In this document: positions 1 through 8,990 of the stretch, piece after piece
Numbering within the stretch: the first letter of the stretch is position 1
How the letters are laid out: each line of letters begins with the position of its first letter
Assembly (NCBI GenBank): GCA_933207985.1
Contig: OW240912.1
Span: 203,979,866-204,043,865, forward strand
Length of the DNA stretch: 64,000 bases
Direction of reading: 5' to 3'
From: Pelobates cultripes
Taxonomy: Eukaryota; Chordata; Amphibia; Anura; Pelobatidae
Position numbers and translations under genes: made by a program
Notes under the pieces: generated by a model
Databases searched by the model: none
Told to the model about the DNA's origin: nothing
Seen by the model: the letters and a program-made list of their open reading frames with translations, nothing else

Positions 1-89
1 GACTCGGCAGGGCTTCAGCGGTTGCGGCTCGGAGCGGCACCAGTGATGATCAGTGCATTGCTGCTGTGGCTAAGGCAGTAAGCCTCCCA

Positions 90-1310
90 TGAATGCGCTA
101 GTTTTATGGCTGGGATTGTTGAGGGGGTTTACGCTATTCCATTCAAAGTCGAGGGACCAGGAAAAGTGGTGGGCGAATATCAAGTGCATGGGGGAACTTC
201 CGCGCCATTAGAGGACCTGTGGGTGTCTCCATGGGGGGTGGTCCCCTAGAAATGGGCGGGCAAATTCCGTCCGATACAAAACTTATCGCACCCGAAAGGG
301 GCATCGGTAAATGAGGACATTGCCGCGGAACTGTTCTGTATCGTTGGCATCATTCGGCCTTGCCGTCGAGTTGGTTTGAGGGAACAGGACGCGTTCGATT
401 ATTGGTGACCCTTCCATCTTTTGGGTTGCATGTTTGCAGGTTCCTATTGGTAACCTCTACTTGCCAAGGGGCAGTTCCATTCATGTTCCTACTTCGGGAA
501 GTTGGATCCGTCTGGGAGTGGGAGGTGAAAGAGGAATCAGAAAGGGGTTCCTTAGTACATTATCTGTAAGATAGCTTGCTGTGTGGGCTCGGCTGGGCGG
601 GCCGTTGTGGACATACCTTATGGTCGCAGGAATCCTACCGCACGTCTTTGCTTGGACTGGAAATTGCTTCGGTGGTAGGAGAGTGTTGATTGCCTGGGGT
701 TCAGTTGACTGCACTTCGGGACTTCAGGCTGAAGGTTCACAGGTCCAAGAAGGTCACTGAGAAATCGAAGTTGTTCATAAGGCAGTTTCAAGTTGCATGT
801 CGGGTTAGTCGTGAGGACTGGGTCGGTAGTCACTTCATGGCGAAGGCTACTTGTGGAGCCTTTGCGGGTGGTATCAAGTTGTTCACGGATACCTCTGGGA
901 ACATAGATTCCGGGGCCTACCTGGAAGGCAGGTGGTGCGCAGAGCGGTGGTGGGAGGCATGAAAGGTAAGTCCTCTTATTCGAAGTTGGCATCTTTTGAG
1001 TTATTTCCATTGGGAGTGGCTGTGGCTCTAAAAGGTGAAATATTAAGGGATGAAAAGTCATAATTCACGCACAATATGGCGGGGTTCATGTGGTTTACCA
1101 TCCAGCCGGGTCCTCGGTTCAGGAGGTACGCCGATGGCGGCGATTCGTATCACTGTTCAGGTATCGGGTGCAGGCACGCCACGTGCCTGGTTGGCGGAAG
1201 GTAGGGGCTGGTTACTTGGCTCGCACACAAGGGTACAAGCTGCGAATGGCGGCCCCAGGAGGCGCGGGAGGAGGGACAGTCCGGTCTGGAGGAAATGTGG
1301 CAGCTTGAGA
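90..1310 (+). pseudogene. Ngaro/DIRS-like retroelement, reverse transcriptase-RNase H fragment
   Basis: This is the decayed polymerase region of a tyrosine-recombinase retrotransposon, which in life would copy element RNA into DNA. Across several frames I read a palm-like block (VSPWGVVP, then FRPIQNLSHPKG and SVNEDI near 215-325), a block ending in LLGC near 420, and LVHYL at about 557-571. There the catalytic Asp-Asp pair should follow, but the first Asp codon reads as a stop. RNase H blocks follow: LFTDTSG near 880, GRWCAERWW near 930 and ELFPLGVAV near 1000. HVPGW near 1180 is the usual end of the RNase H part. There are many stops and at least three frameshifts, so it cannot be functional. 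The upstream part is cut by the window edge. The family call rests on block order and on the recombinase that follows; DIRS proper is the alternative. Confidence 0.8.
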
Positions 1311-1319
1311 CTTGGAGGA

Positions 1320-2166
1320 TCGATACAGAATCCTATGGCACCGGGCACAGGGACTGCCTATGTGAACGTTTGAGATATGTGGGACAAGGCGGTTGGTTTC
1401 ACTGTGGGGGCCCAGTCAAAGGAGGGGCGAAGGGATACCTTGCTGTGGTTCCTAAGCCGTTTGTTCGTTCAGCGTTAGCTCCATCGGCAATGGACAGGAG
1501 CATGGCGGCATTGTCGTTAGGGTTCAAACTGACCGATTGGGAGGAAGTGACGGAACGTTGTCACGTCCGTCAGGCATCGCGGGTCTTATGGAGAGGTATG
1601 AAATATGTCGGTGCCGGGCGGCGGGTTTCCTTGGGTAACGCAACGCCTGGTGGTGTATTACTCTACTTTTGCAGTGAGTTTGCTTGCGGTGGCCTTCTCG
1701 GAGGCTTGGGGCAATTCGGATTGGGGAACTGGTGAGTGCCTTCGGGCAGGTGTTGGGGGGTTCTACACTCGGTTGTCGAGCCTCAGTCGGTTAAGGTAAC
1801 GATTCAGAAGGGTTGTTCAAGAACGGATGTGTCTGGTAAAGGAGGTTTGGTAAAGCTATATTCCCTGCCGGGGTAAGGGGTACACCCGGTGTTAAGCGCA
1901 TCATGCTACTTGGAGCTTTGCCCGGACATCCCGGGTGGCTTACTGGTAAAAGGGGACAGATCGGTGCTGTCACGATTCAATTCCCGCAGGTGTTTGTTCG
2001 GAGGGGTTTGACAATGTTGGGTTTGGATCTTGGGACCCATTCTTCCCGGATGATGGCGGTAACAGAGGCGCCCCGCCTGGTTTTAAGTGAGGACCTAGGG
2101 AAACGTTCAGGCAGATGGGAGTCAGTACGGTTTAAGTCCTGTTTCAGGCCAGTCTATTTGGTTTAA
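1320..2166 (+). pseudogene. Ngaro/DIRS-like tyrosine recombinase, inactivated
   Basis: This is the integrase-like tyrosine recombinase that would insert the circular DNA copy by site-specific recombination instead of a DDE integrase. The N-terminal arm is visible near 1470-1600 (APSAMDRSMAAL, HVRQAS). The C-terminal active-site box reads THSSR near 2035-2049, against the THSFR consensus seen in the second copy, followed by GRWESVRF near 2113-2136. The codon expected to give the nucleophilic tyrosine (TAT in the second copy) is TGT here at 2140-2142, so Tyr has become Cys. Together with several frameshifts, this shows the copy is dead. It lies directly downstream of the RNase H part, as expected if both were one polyprotein. 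Confidence 0.8.
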
Positions 2167-2184
2167 TGGCTATGGACGTATGGG

Positions 2185-2790
2185 TTTGTGTTTGGGGCTA
2201 TGCCTTGTCGCTAATTACTTTCGTTTCAGGTTTGGTGACATGGTTGGTGGGTCATTCTTATATCTAAGGGGCACAGATGGGAGCCGCGTTTTGGTTCAAA
2301 CGCAACTGGGCTTTCCTTTGGAATTGGTGGAGCAGGAGTGGATTTGGTTTTCGGGGATTTTGGTGGCAAGACATTAGGGGAGAAAATTTTCCGGGAGGTA
2401 ACAAGGGGTACTGTCCAGGACATTCTGGATATTGGCATGGTCCCGGAAAAGGAATTGATCAGGTGGAGGCAGAGGGAGGTGGACCGGCTATGGGAGCTGG
2501 CCACGGGTGTGGTGGTGGTGCGGTCCGAGATGATTCCTCGGTTACATTGGAGACATACTACGTACCCGGCCATGGTAGCTCGGTGTCGAGGATGACTTAA
2601 TAAAAAATTGATGGCGGTATTTATCAAATGTGAGGGCGGTGTAACAGTGAGACACAACAAATTGGGAGGAAAGCTCCCTGGGTACTCCAGGTCGGATGGG
2701 GTACATTTTCGGATGTAAGGTGTGATCTGTTTAAATTGGGCCTTCAGGAAGGCATTCAACAGGCCTTATTCTGGTGTGGTGGGGGTCGCT
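2185..2790 (+). pseudogene. SGNH (GDSL-type) hydrolase ORF of the Ngaro-like element
   Basis: This is a decayed third ORF encoding a small SGNH-fold hydrolase; its substrate is unknown. Block I reads WLVGHSYI with the Ser codon near 2256-2258, and a following FRGFWWQ matches the second copy's FRGFSWQ. The long open stretch at 2338-2595 contains ELIRWRQREVDRL and VVVVRSEMIPRL. The C-terminal catalytic block, Asp-Gly-Val-His, is at 2695-2706. The block with Gly-Asn-Asp appears lost. Block order matches the second copy at 58300-58940, which supports a real domain rather than chance. Extra SGNH hydrolase ORFs are known from some vertebrate Ngaro elements. Frameshifts and a stop just after block I make it non-functional. 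Confidence 0.7.
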
Positions 2791-2821
2791 CAGGAGCTTT
2801 AGGTGTCAAGTCCTGAGCTGT

Positions 2822-3402
2822 GGCGGGGAATGGCCTGGTTAAATTGGAGGGTAGATGGAGGAGAAAGTGGGCATCCTGAGGTTTAGTGTGGATTGGGCAG
2901 TGTTGCACGTGGTTGGTAGGTTCAAGCCCGTCGGTGGCTCCGAACCTGGGGGTGTGGTGGTGTCTTGGTACACTCTACACTGGAACTGGTGGGTAGCGGT
3001 GTCTTGGTACACCCCTACAATGGATATGGTGGGTAGCGGCGTCTTGGTACACCCCTACAATCGATATGGTGGGTAGCGGTGTCTCGGTACACCCCTACAA
3101 TTTAACCTGGTGGAAATGTGGTCAAATTGGGCGACCAGTTTCTGTGTTAACATGTTATTTAGATTGTTATCTATTGTTATTATTGTGGGGTCATTGCTAG
3201 GGGTATGTTATGTATATGGGGGAGGTTAACATTATTAAGATTTGTTGGCAATGACCCCATTTGTTATTCCTTAATTATTTTATTAATAATTTAATAAAGC
3301 TGTGGACGAATTATTTCCAACAGTATAACCTGTGTCTGTGTTTTAATGGGGGTTTGGGTAAGGTTAGCGCATATGCCGGCAAATCCGACTGTGCGCCTGT
3401 CA
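2822..3402 (+). repeat. Terminal repeat B1 of the Ngaro-like element
   Basis: This noncoding block begins just after the hydrolase ORF and is repeated almost base for base at 3649-4226, offset by 823 bp. Inside are about four imperfect 44-bp units (2954-3100), each with a GTCTTGGTACACCCCTACAA-type core. After that comes an AT-rich tail with a hairpin, an AATAAA signal near 3293 and a conserved end near 3361-3402. The same tail end is recognisable in the second copy at 63538-63636. With the spacer at 3403-3648 it gives the B1-A2-B2 arrangement typical of Ngaro split direct repeats. The short open frame across it is not a gene. Confidence 0.7.
3187..3298 (+). promoter_or_regulatory. Conserved hairpin and polyadenylation signal in the element terminus
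   Basis: An 11-bp inverted repeat (ggggtcattgc at 3187-3197 and gcaatgacccc at 3248-3258) lies about 35 bp upstream of an AATAAA-type signal (3293-3298). The equivalent repeat is present in B2 with a one-base change, and in diverged form (gggtcattgtc and gacaatgacc) near 59207-59277 in the second copy. Conservation of the pairing across copies suggests a 3'-end processing or replication structure. That role is inference. Confidence 0.45.
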
Positions 3403-3648
3403 TGTAGCCCATGGATCAGCGCAGCTAAGAGGAATAGGCCTTGACAGAGCCAGGAGGTAGGCATAGCAGCCACAGGAATTTAGTGACAGCTAGCATGCTG
3501 GGTAGGGCGGAGCCATAAGGGGAGTATTTATACCAGCCATTATATGAAGTGGCCATTTTAACTGAACCTAGGCTTACCTGTCAGTTGTCCCCCCCACCCT
3601 CGCTGTATTTGGTTAGGTTAGTTGATTTCCTGTTTTTTCACAGCGGTG
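3403..3648 (+). repeat. A2 segment (5' terminal sequence) between B1 and B2
   Basis: This unique 246-bp spacer separates the two near-identical B blocks. It contains a TATA-like gtatttata at about 3523, then gaagtggccat near 3547 and a pyrimidine tract ending in tttttcacag near 3635-3643. The same order (taaata, gaagtggccat, pyrimidine tract plus cag) occurs at 44370-44458, immediately before a long ORF. I therefore read it as a copy of the element's 5' end (promoter and leader). The 5' A1 copy would lie left of the window. Confidence 0.55.
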
Positions 3649-4226
3649 GGTAATGGCCTGGTTAAATCGGAGGGTAGATGGAGGAGAAAGTGGGCATCCA
3701 GAGGTTTAATGTGGTTTGGGCAGTGTTGCACGTGGTTGGTAGGTTCGAGCCCGTCGGTGGCTCCGAACCTGGGGGTGTGGTGGTGTCTTGGTACACCCTA
3801 CACTGGAACTGGTGGGTAGCGGTGTCTTGGTACACCCCTACAATGGATATTGTGGGTAGCGGTGTCTTGGTACACCCCTACAATCGATATGGTGGGTAGC
3901 GGTGTCTCGGTACACCCCTACAATTTAACCTGGTGGAAATGTGGTCAAATTGGGCGGCCAGTTTCTGTGTTAACATGTTATTTAGATTGTTATCTATTGT
4001 TATTATTGTGGGGGCATTGCTAGGGGTATGTTATGTATATGGGGGAAGTTAACATTATTAAGATTTGTTGGCAATGACCCCATTTGTTATTCCTTAATTA
4101 TTTTATTAATAATTTAATAAAGCTGTGGACGAATTATTTCCAACAGTATAACCTGTGTCTGTGTTTTAATGGGGGTTTGGGTAAGGTTAGCGCATATGCC
4201 GGCAAATCCGACTGTGCGCCTGTCAA
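3649..4226 (+). repeat. Terminal repeat B2 of the Ngaro-like element
   Basis: This is the second copy of the B block, offset 823 bp from B1. Differences are scattered single bases (for example gggcgaccag versus gggcggccag), so identity is roughly 97-98 percent by eye. It carries the same internal 44-bp units, hairpin and AATAAA signal. It ends near 4226, where similarity to B1 stops (tgtcatg versus tgtcaag), which is taken as the 3' end of the element. Confidence 0.7.
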
Positions 4227-4495
4227 GCATTGGAAAGGAGTGATGTTACTCTGTTCCTATACTCCCCAGCGCCATAGTAACTGCACCGCATGTGGGAGAT
4301 CTTTGCTGTTCTCCTTTACCACTCAATGCCTCAGCATTGAGTGTGTGCTTGGGTGTTGACTGAGAGGTGTAATAAAAATCTATTTTAAATAGGTTTTTCT
4401 AACAATGTATACATTTGCTAGGAAAGCTGCTAGCACAATGTATAGAAGAACTCTTATGATCTTAAAAAGAGAATGAATAAATAAACAACCACAGG
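4227..4495. other. Unassigned flank
   Basis: I see no coding or repeat signal here apart from short AT-rich runs. It is the downstream flank of the Ngaro-like element. Confidence 0.3.
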
Positions 4496-4898
4496 TATCC
4501 TTTAAAAATGAATGTAAAAGGATGCACACCAAACCAAATGTCAAAACTTAAGCAATACTTTTATTGAGCAATTCCAAATACAACAATAAAAAGTACCAAA
4601 AAAAAAAAAAGTGACAGAGGCTATTATTGATCAACAATACAATAGTCACAATAGAACACTTACTCAAACCCCCTACAAGTGGGACATGTGCAAACCTATA
4701 CACCCAAAGTTTCAGCACCTAAGAAAGTGCCTTTCTTAAATATTGATTTATTTTTGGGGATTTGGTTCGGTGTGCATCCTTTTGCATATATAAATTTGAT
4801 TATTTGGCATGTTGGGAATGTCTCTTTAGGATAGCACCATTTTGCTCTTGTTTAGGAACAATCGTTACCATATTTTGTTAAGTATTCCTTTAAAAATG
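4496..4898. mobile_element. Short insertion flanked by a 15-bp direct repeat
   Basis: The sequence tatcctttaaaaatg (4496-4510) recurs as tattcctttaaaaatg (4883-4898), which looks like a target-site duplication. Inside are an inverted pair around 4518-4540 and 4760-4785 (ggatgcacaccaaaccaaat and its complement with a few changes) and a poly-A run near 4599-4611. There is no coding capacity. A nonautonomous retroposed element is likely; a Penelope-like terminal fragment is possible. I do not recognise the family. Confidence 0.45.
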
Positions 4899-7682
4899 TA
4901 AACATGCCAGGAGAGACTCTACAAAGGGTTTTGTTCTAATCTCTATAGGTTTGTCTCACCCCATTTTCTGCTCCAGTACCCAGAATTAACTAGGAGGCAA
5001 CAAATGGTTTGCTTTCTCCATCTGTGCATGTGAATGTAGATGGTTGAATTCTACCATAGGGACCTAGTGAGTGCACAAGAGGTAGAACATAAGGAAATAG
5101 AACAGGCAAGCTAGAGGATGTGAGCATTGAGGATGCTTGGCAGTCCTACCAAGCAATCACAGTGAATTAAATGCTCTTAAAGTGAGAAAGGGTATCTAAA
5201 AACCTTTTATGAATTTAAAAAGCTCAACATCAAATAAGAGAGATGCGCATCACTCAGCGTTCTGTTTGGTACTGAGTGACTTAATTCGAATAATGGCGCA
5301 CATGCCCAGTAAAGCAATGCTAGGTTGTCTGACTAGGGTTATACATCTTGTAAGATCTTACACATGCTATTACTAAGCTACATATTTACATCAATACCAT
5401 TTAGTAATTATCTAGAAGATGTTGTTTCTATGGTTTCTTATGGAGCAGTCTCGTTCCTGAAAGGAGTCTTTTTTTGTTTTGTTTTTCAGCACCGATTTAA
5501 ACATTAATCTGCAATAGTGCCAGAAAGAAAATAGTGTCAAGCTCTAGTAAATCGACCCTTTATTATGAACAAGAAAACTGCAGTCACTGATTGACATAAA
5601 TAGCACTAAAATGACATTAAAATGTGGCGTTGGATTCAGCTAGCAGCAGATGCATTTAATTGTTTGTACCAGTACTCTCACAGATTAAGAAGTGATTACA
5701 TCGATTTTTAGGATATAAAGAATATCTCAGTAAATCTTTTCTATGCATTATTGCAAAAATGAAATTTCCTACTGTCAAGAAAAGTAAGAAAAAAAAATTA
5801 AAACAATAAAAAAAAAAACAGATTACACGAGATATAGGGTATTTCATTACCAAGAAAGAAAATGCTGACTGTCTAAAACAGGAACATTTTGTCAATTGGC
5901 AGGATTAAGAGAAACAACCCATTTTAAATTCGGGTGGAGTAGATTCTCTGCTTAAAGAAAACAGTCAAAGAAGCCAAAAAATATGCAAATCCTCTCTTTG
6001 CTAAAAGCATTGAATAACATTACATGATAGTTTCAGATAAAAGCTGAAAAGTAGAGGACTAACTTCCCCGTGAACAATTAGCCTCTTTCATAAAAGGATA
6101 ATTCACAAAGGTGGAATCCTTTGGCAGCATCAATTGGCGTTACTTAGTGGTGCTTTAAATCATAGAATTTCAAGTGAGATTCCTATCAGCAGGTGAATAT
6201 TATTGTTGGATTTGTTTTCGAAAATGTGCCAACACTTTGTTGTTGACTGTTCAAATCTTTCGTCACTGTTGGCTGGGCATTCCAAACTGAAGAAGAGTTT
6301 AAACCTCTCTCATAAAGAACTCCACAATTTCTTTACAGTAGCCAGATATCACCACCCACAATTTTGAGGGTTTTTTTTGCATTTGTTACTTTTATTAAAT
6401 GTTGTAGGGGGTTGCATAAATTGTTCTTCCTCTCTCCATCCCCCCCCACCAAAAAATAAAAAATAAAATAATAATGTGTTGGATATAATGCAAGCTGGCA
6501 AATAAATAATTTAGCTGAAGGTTTGAATGCCAGGGCTAAAAGCAACATTTGTGGCTGTGATGGCAAGGCTGATTTTTCAATACAGAAAAATAGAATAAAA
6601 TACAAAAAAACATCTAATTTACAAGCTGTTGTATTCTGCGTTTCTTTGATTTCCTAACGGCTGCAAAGTATTTGGTCATTTAGTGTCTCTCTGGGACAGA
6701 TGGTATCAAATTAAACTTTTCACTAGATAGCTCTGCCAGCATTTGGAGCATAGAGCAATCCAATTCTTACCATATTGCTAAGGGCACTAAGATACATCCA
6801 GAATTCAGAACTCCCAGAGTTAGCTGATGTGATACATAGACATACCATTTAATTCAGGGGTGCAGAGAACATATGTTTGAGTACCACAAACAGCCTTTCT
6901 GTTTAGACAATGCCTGTTTAGAGAAGAATAATCACTTCAAGATATATATTTGAATATAGCTTGACCTTCTTATGAATACTGTATCCATTTAAGATATTAT
7001 ATTTTCAGTGATATACGTAATGTACAGATTAGCTAAAGGCCACTAGATTGGTGCATGGTTTTTTAAGAAAACATAAAAAGAATATTGGCTTTTTTAATAT
7101 TAGCATAGTTATACAGCACAACTAGAAACTGCTTTTATTTGGATTTGGGGAAGGAGAAGGGATGTGGGGAAGACTGCGATTAATGGACTTGATTGTATTT
7201 TCTACCTGTATACCTTGTTAACTATGATGGAAGGGTGTAAAATATAAAAAAAATTAAAAATCATACAAAAAGCACTAACAATAATTAGTAATGAACTGGG
7301 CCTTGAAATATGGCCATTCACTGACCTCAAGTAGTTTAAAGCAAATATTACTATTACTATTATAGTAATAGTGAAAATAGTGAAACGTATAGTGAAAGTT
7401 TTAAACATTGGTGGAGGGAGAGCATCAGGGCAAATGTTCCTTCTGAGAAGCCAGGAGAATAATTGGTTAACTGAGGTTTCACCCCATCTTTTTCCCAAAT
7501 GCCTGCTTCCAAATTATTACTGGGCCCCAACTCAGTAAGCCTGTTACACATACAGAGGAAATGAGGCTTTTGATCAGGGGTCAAGTCCTGGTGAATAAAG
7601 TGTGTGAACTCACCCAAGATCCACACCCCCCCACCACCCAAAAAAAATATAATAACATACACTCGTTTGCATATATAAACGC
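4899..7682. other. No gene recognised; AT-rich unique DNA
   Basis: Reading both strands, I find only short chance ORFs and A- or T-rich runs (for example near 5790-5820 and 6435-6475). Nothing matches a known protein or RNA. It may be intron or intergenic background. Confidence 0.4.
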
Positions 7683-7963
7683 ATGCACACACACACTGAC
7701 AGGTGCACACATACACACTCATAGACACACACACACTCAGACACACACTCACAGACACACATATACACCCATACACACACACTCACAGACACACACACAC
7801 AGATACACACATACACTCATACACACTCACAGACACACACTCACAGACACACACTCACAAACACACACACACTCACAGACACACACACTCACACACACAC
7901 AGACACACACAGATACTCAGACACACACACACATACACTCACAGACACGAACACACATACTCA
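7683..7963. repeat. CA-rich satellite array
   Basis: This is an imperfect array of acacac with interspersed tcacag and gacacac steps, running for about 280 bp. The apparent His/Thr-rich or Cys/Val-rich proteins in several frames are artefacts of the repeat. It abuts the left arm of the foldback element that follows. Confidence 0.9.
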
Positions 7964-8438
7964 GAGTCCTGCAGGAACGTGTGGGAACGGCGTTCCTGCA
8001 CTTTGTTTACTGGAGAGCAAAAAATGGGTCGCAAGAGTATTCTGAGAACAGACAGCAGCTAAAATAGCCTGCCTTTCGGTGCGTCCCCGCTCAGTGGAGT
8101 CCCCGCTCTCGTCGCGCGGGCTGTCTACTGATGCCGGGAGACGGAATATGACATCATATTCCAGCTCCCGGCATCAGCAAACAGCGCGTGTGAGGGAGTA
8201 GAGCAGAGAGAACACAACTCACTCGCCACGTCTGATAGGGAGACAGGTGCCCGCCAGGGGGTCCACCAGGTGGCCATTACGCCACCTCTTGGGCCCCCCC
8301 ATGACAGGGGTAACACGGGGGCATTTGGGGGCGGCATTTTTTGCCGTCCCCCGAGTGCCTGCAGGAGGAATGGGAAACGGCATTCCTGCTGTAAAAAAAG
8401 TGCAGGAACGCCGTTCCCACACATTCCTGCAGGACTCG
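7964..8438. mobile_element. Foldback element with 45-bp inverted ends and a palindromic core
   Basis: The left arm (7964-8008) and right arm (8394-8438) are inverted copies built on tgcaggaacg and cgttcccaca. A third, direct partial copy of the arm lies at 8357-8400. Between them is a near-perfect palindrome at about 8131-8180 (gatgccgggag and ctcccggcatc flanking gacatcata), then a GC-rich stretch at 8236-8350. The palindrome and GC-rich stretch have a diverged relative in the opposite orientation at 39085-39331, so this is a dispersed family. There is no coding capacity, and I do not know the family name. Confidence 0.6.
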
Positions 8439-8636
8439 AGTCCTGCATTTGATTGATTTGCCAGAAAGGACCTAAATATATGTAGGGAGACCTCAATTTC
8501 TGAAGTCCTTTGCTGCAAGCCAAGCCTAAAAGTTATTTGCCACTGCTGGTCTAGAGGGTCGGCAATAGGGCAGCACACTATCCATAAGTAAATTTCTATT
8601 TGCGAGGCCTGAATTTCCCTTTCCAATGGCTAGTGG

Positions 8637-8990
8637 TGTCAGGTCCACTGCCCCCGAGCCACCGCTCGCTTCAGAGCAGCATCCTTATATGTGTGCCAGA
8701 CCCAGTCATGTGACCCAGCACACAGTGATGACCTCAGAGACCACAAGGGAGGTAAGAAATACCTCCCACGTGTTGTGGTTAACACTCATTGGAGGTTAGC
8801 CAATCAGACACACCCTTTGTGTATATAAGCTAACTTCCCCCTTGCCTCAGTGCCCTGTTGTTGTCTTTTGTTTAGCCCAATAGAGCATTTTACTCTCTCT
8901 GGTTAATTGGTTACCGAACTTTGGCTTTTCTCACCTCCAGTGCACGTGACCTTTTGGACTTCTGTTTATATTTGATGCAAATTTGTGGGC
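8637..8990 (+). mobile_element. Possible LTR fragment with TATA box
   Basis: The stretch starts with tgtcagg, contains a TATA-like tatataagc near 8822, and has the composition of amphibian Gypsy-type LTRs (CCAAT-like tagccaatcag at about 8798, promoter, short leader). I cannot find a convincing ca end or target-site duplication. It could equally be a promoter-like piece of another element. Confidence 0.25.

Noticed and set aside
2226..2759. 177-codon minus-strand ORF
   Set aside because: Antisense shadow of the hydrolase pseudogene; no similarity seen in the minus frame.
4084..4359. 91-codon ORF with Cys-rich end
   Set aside because: It starts inside the noncoding B2 tail and runs past the element end; nothing recognisable.
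7561..8067. Long His/Thr-rich open frame
   Set aside because: It is the translation of the CA satellite and shows no domain; every frame through the array is open.
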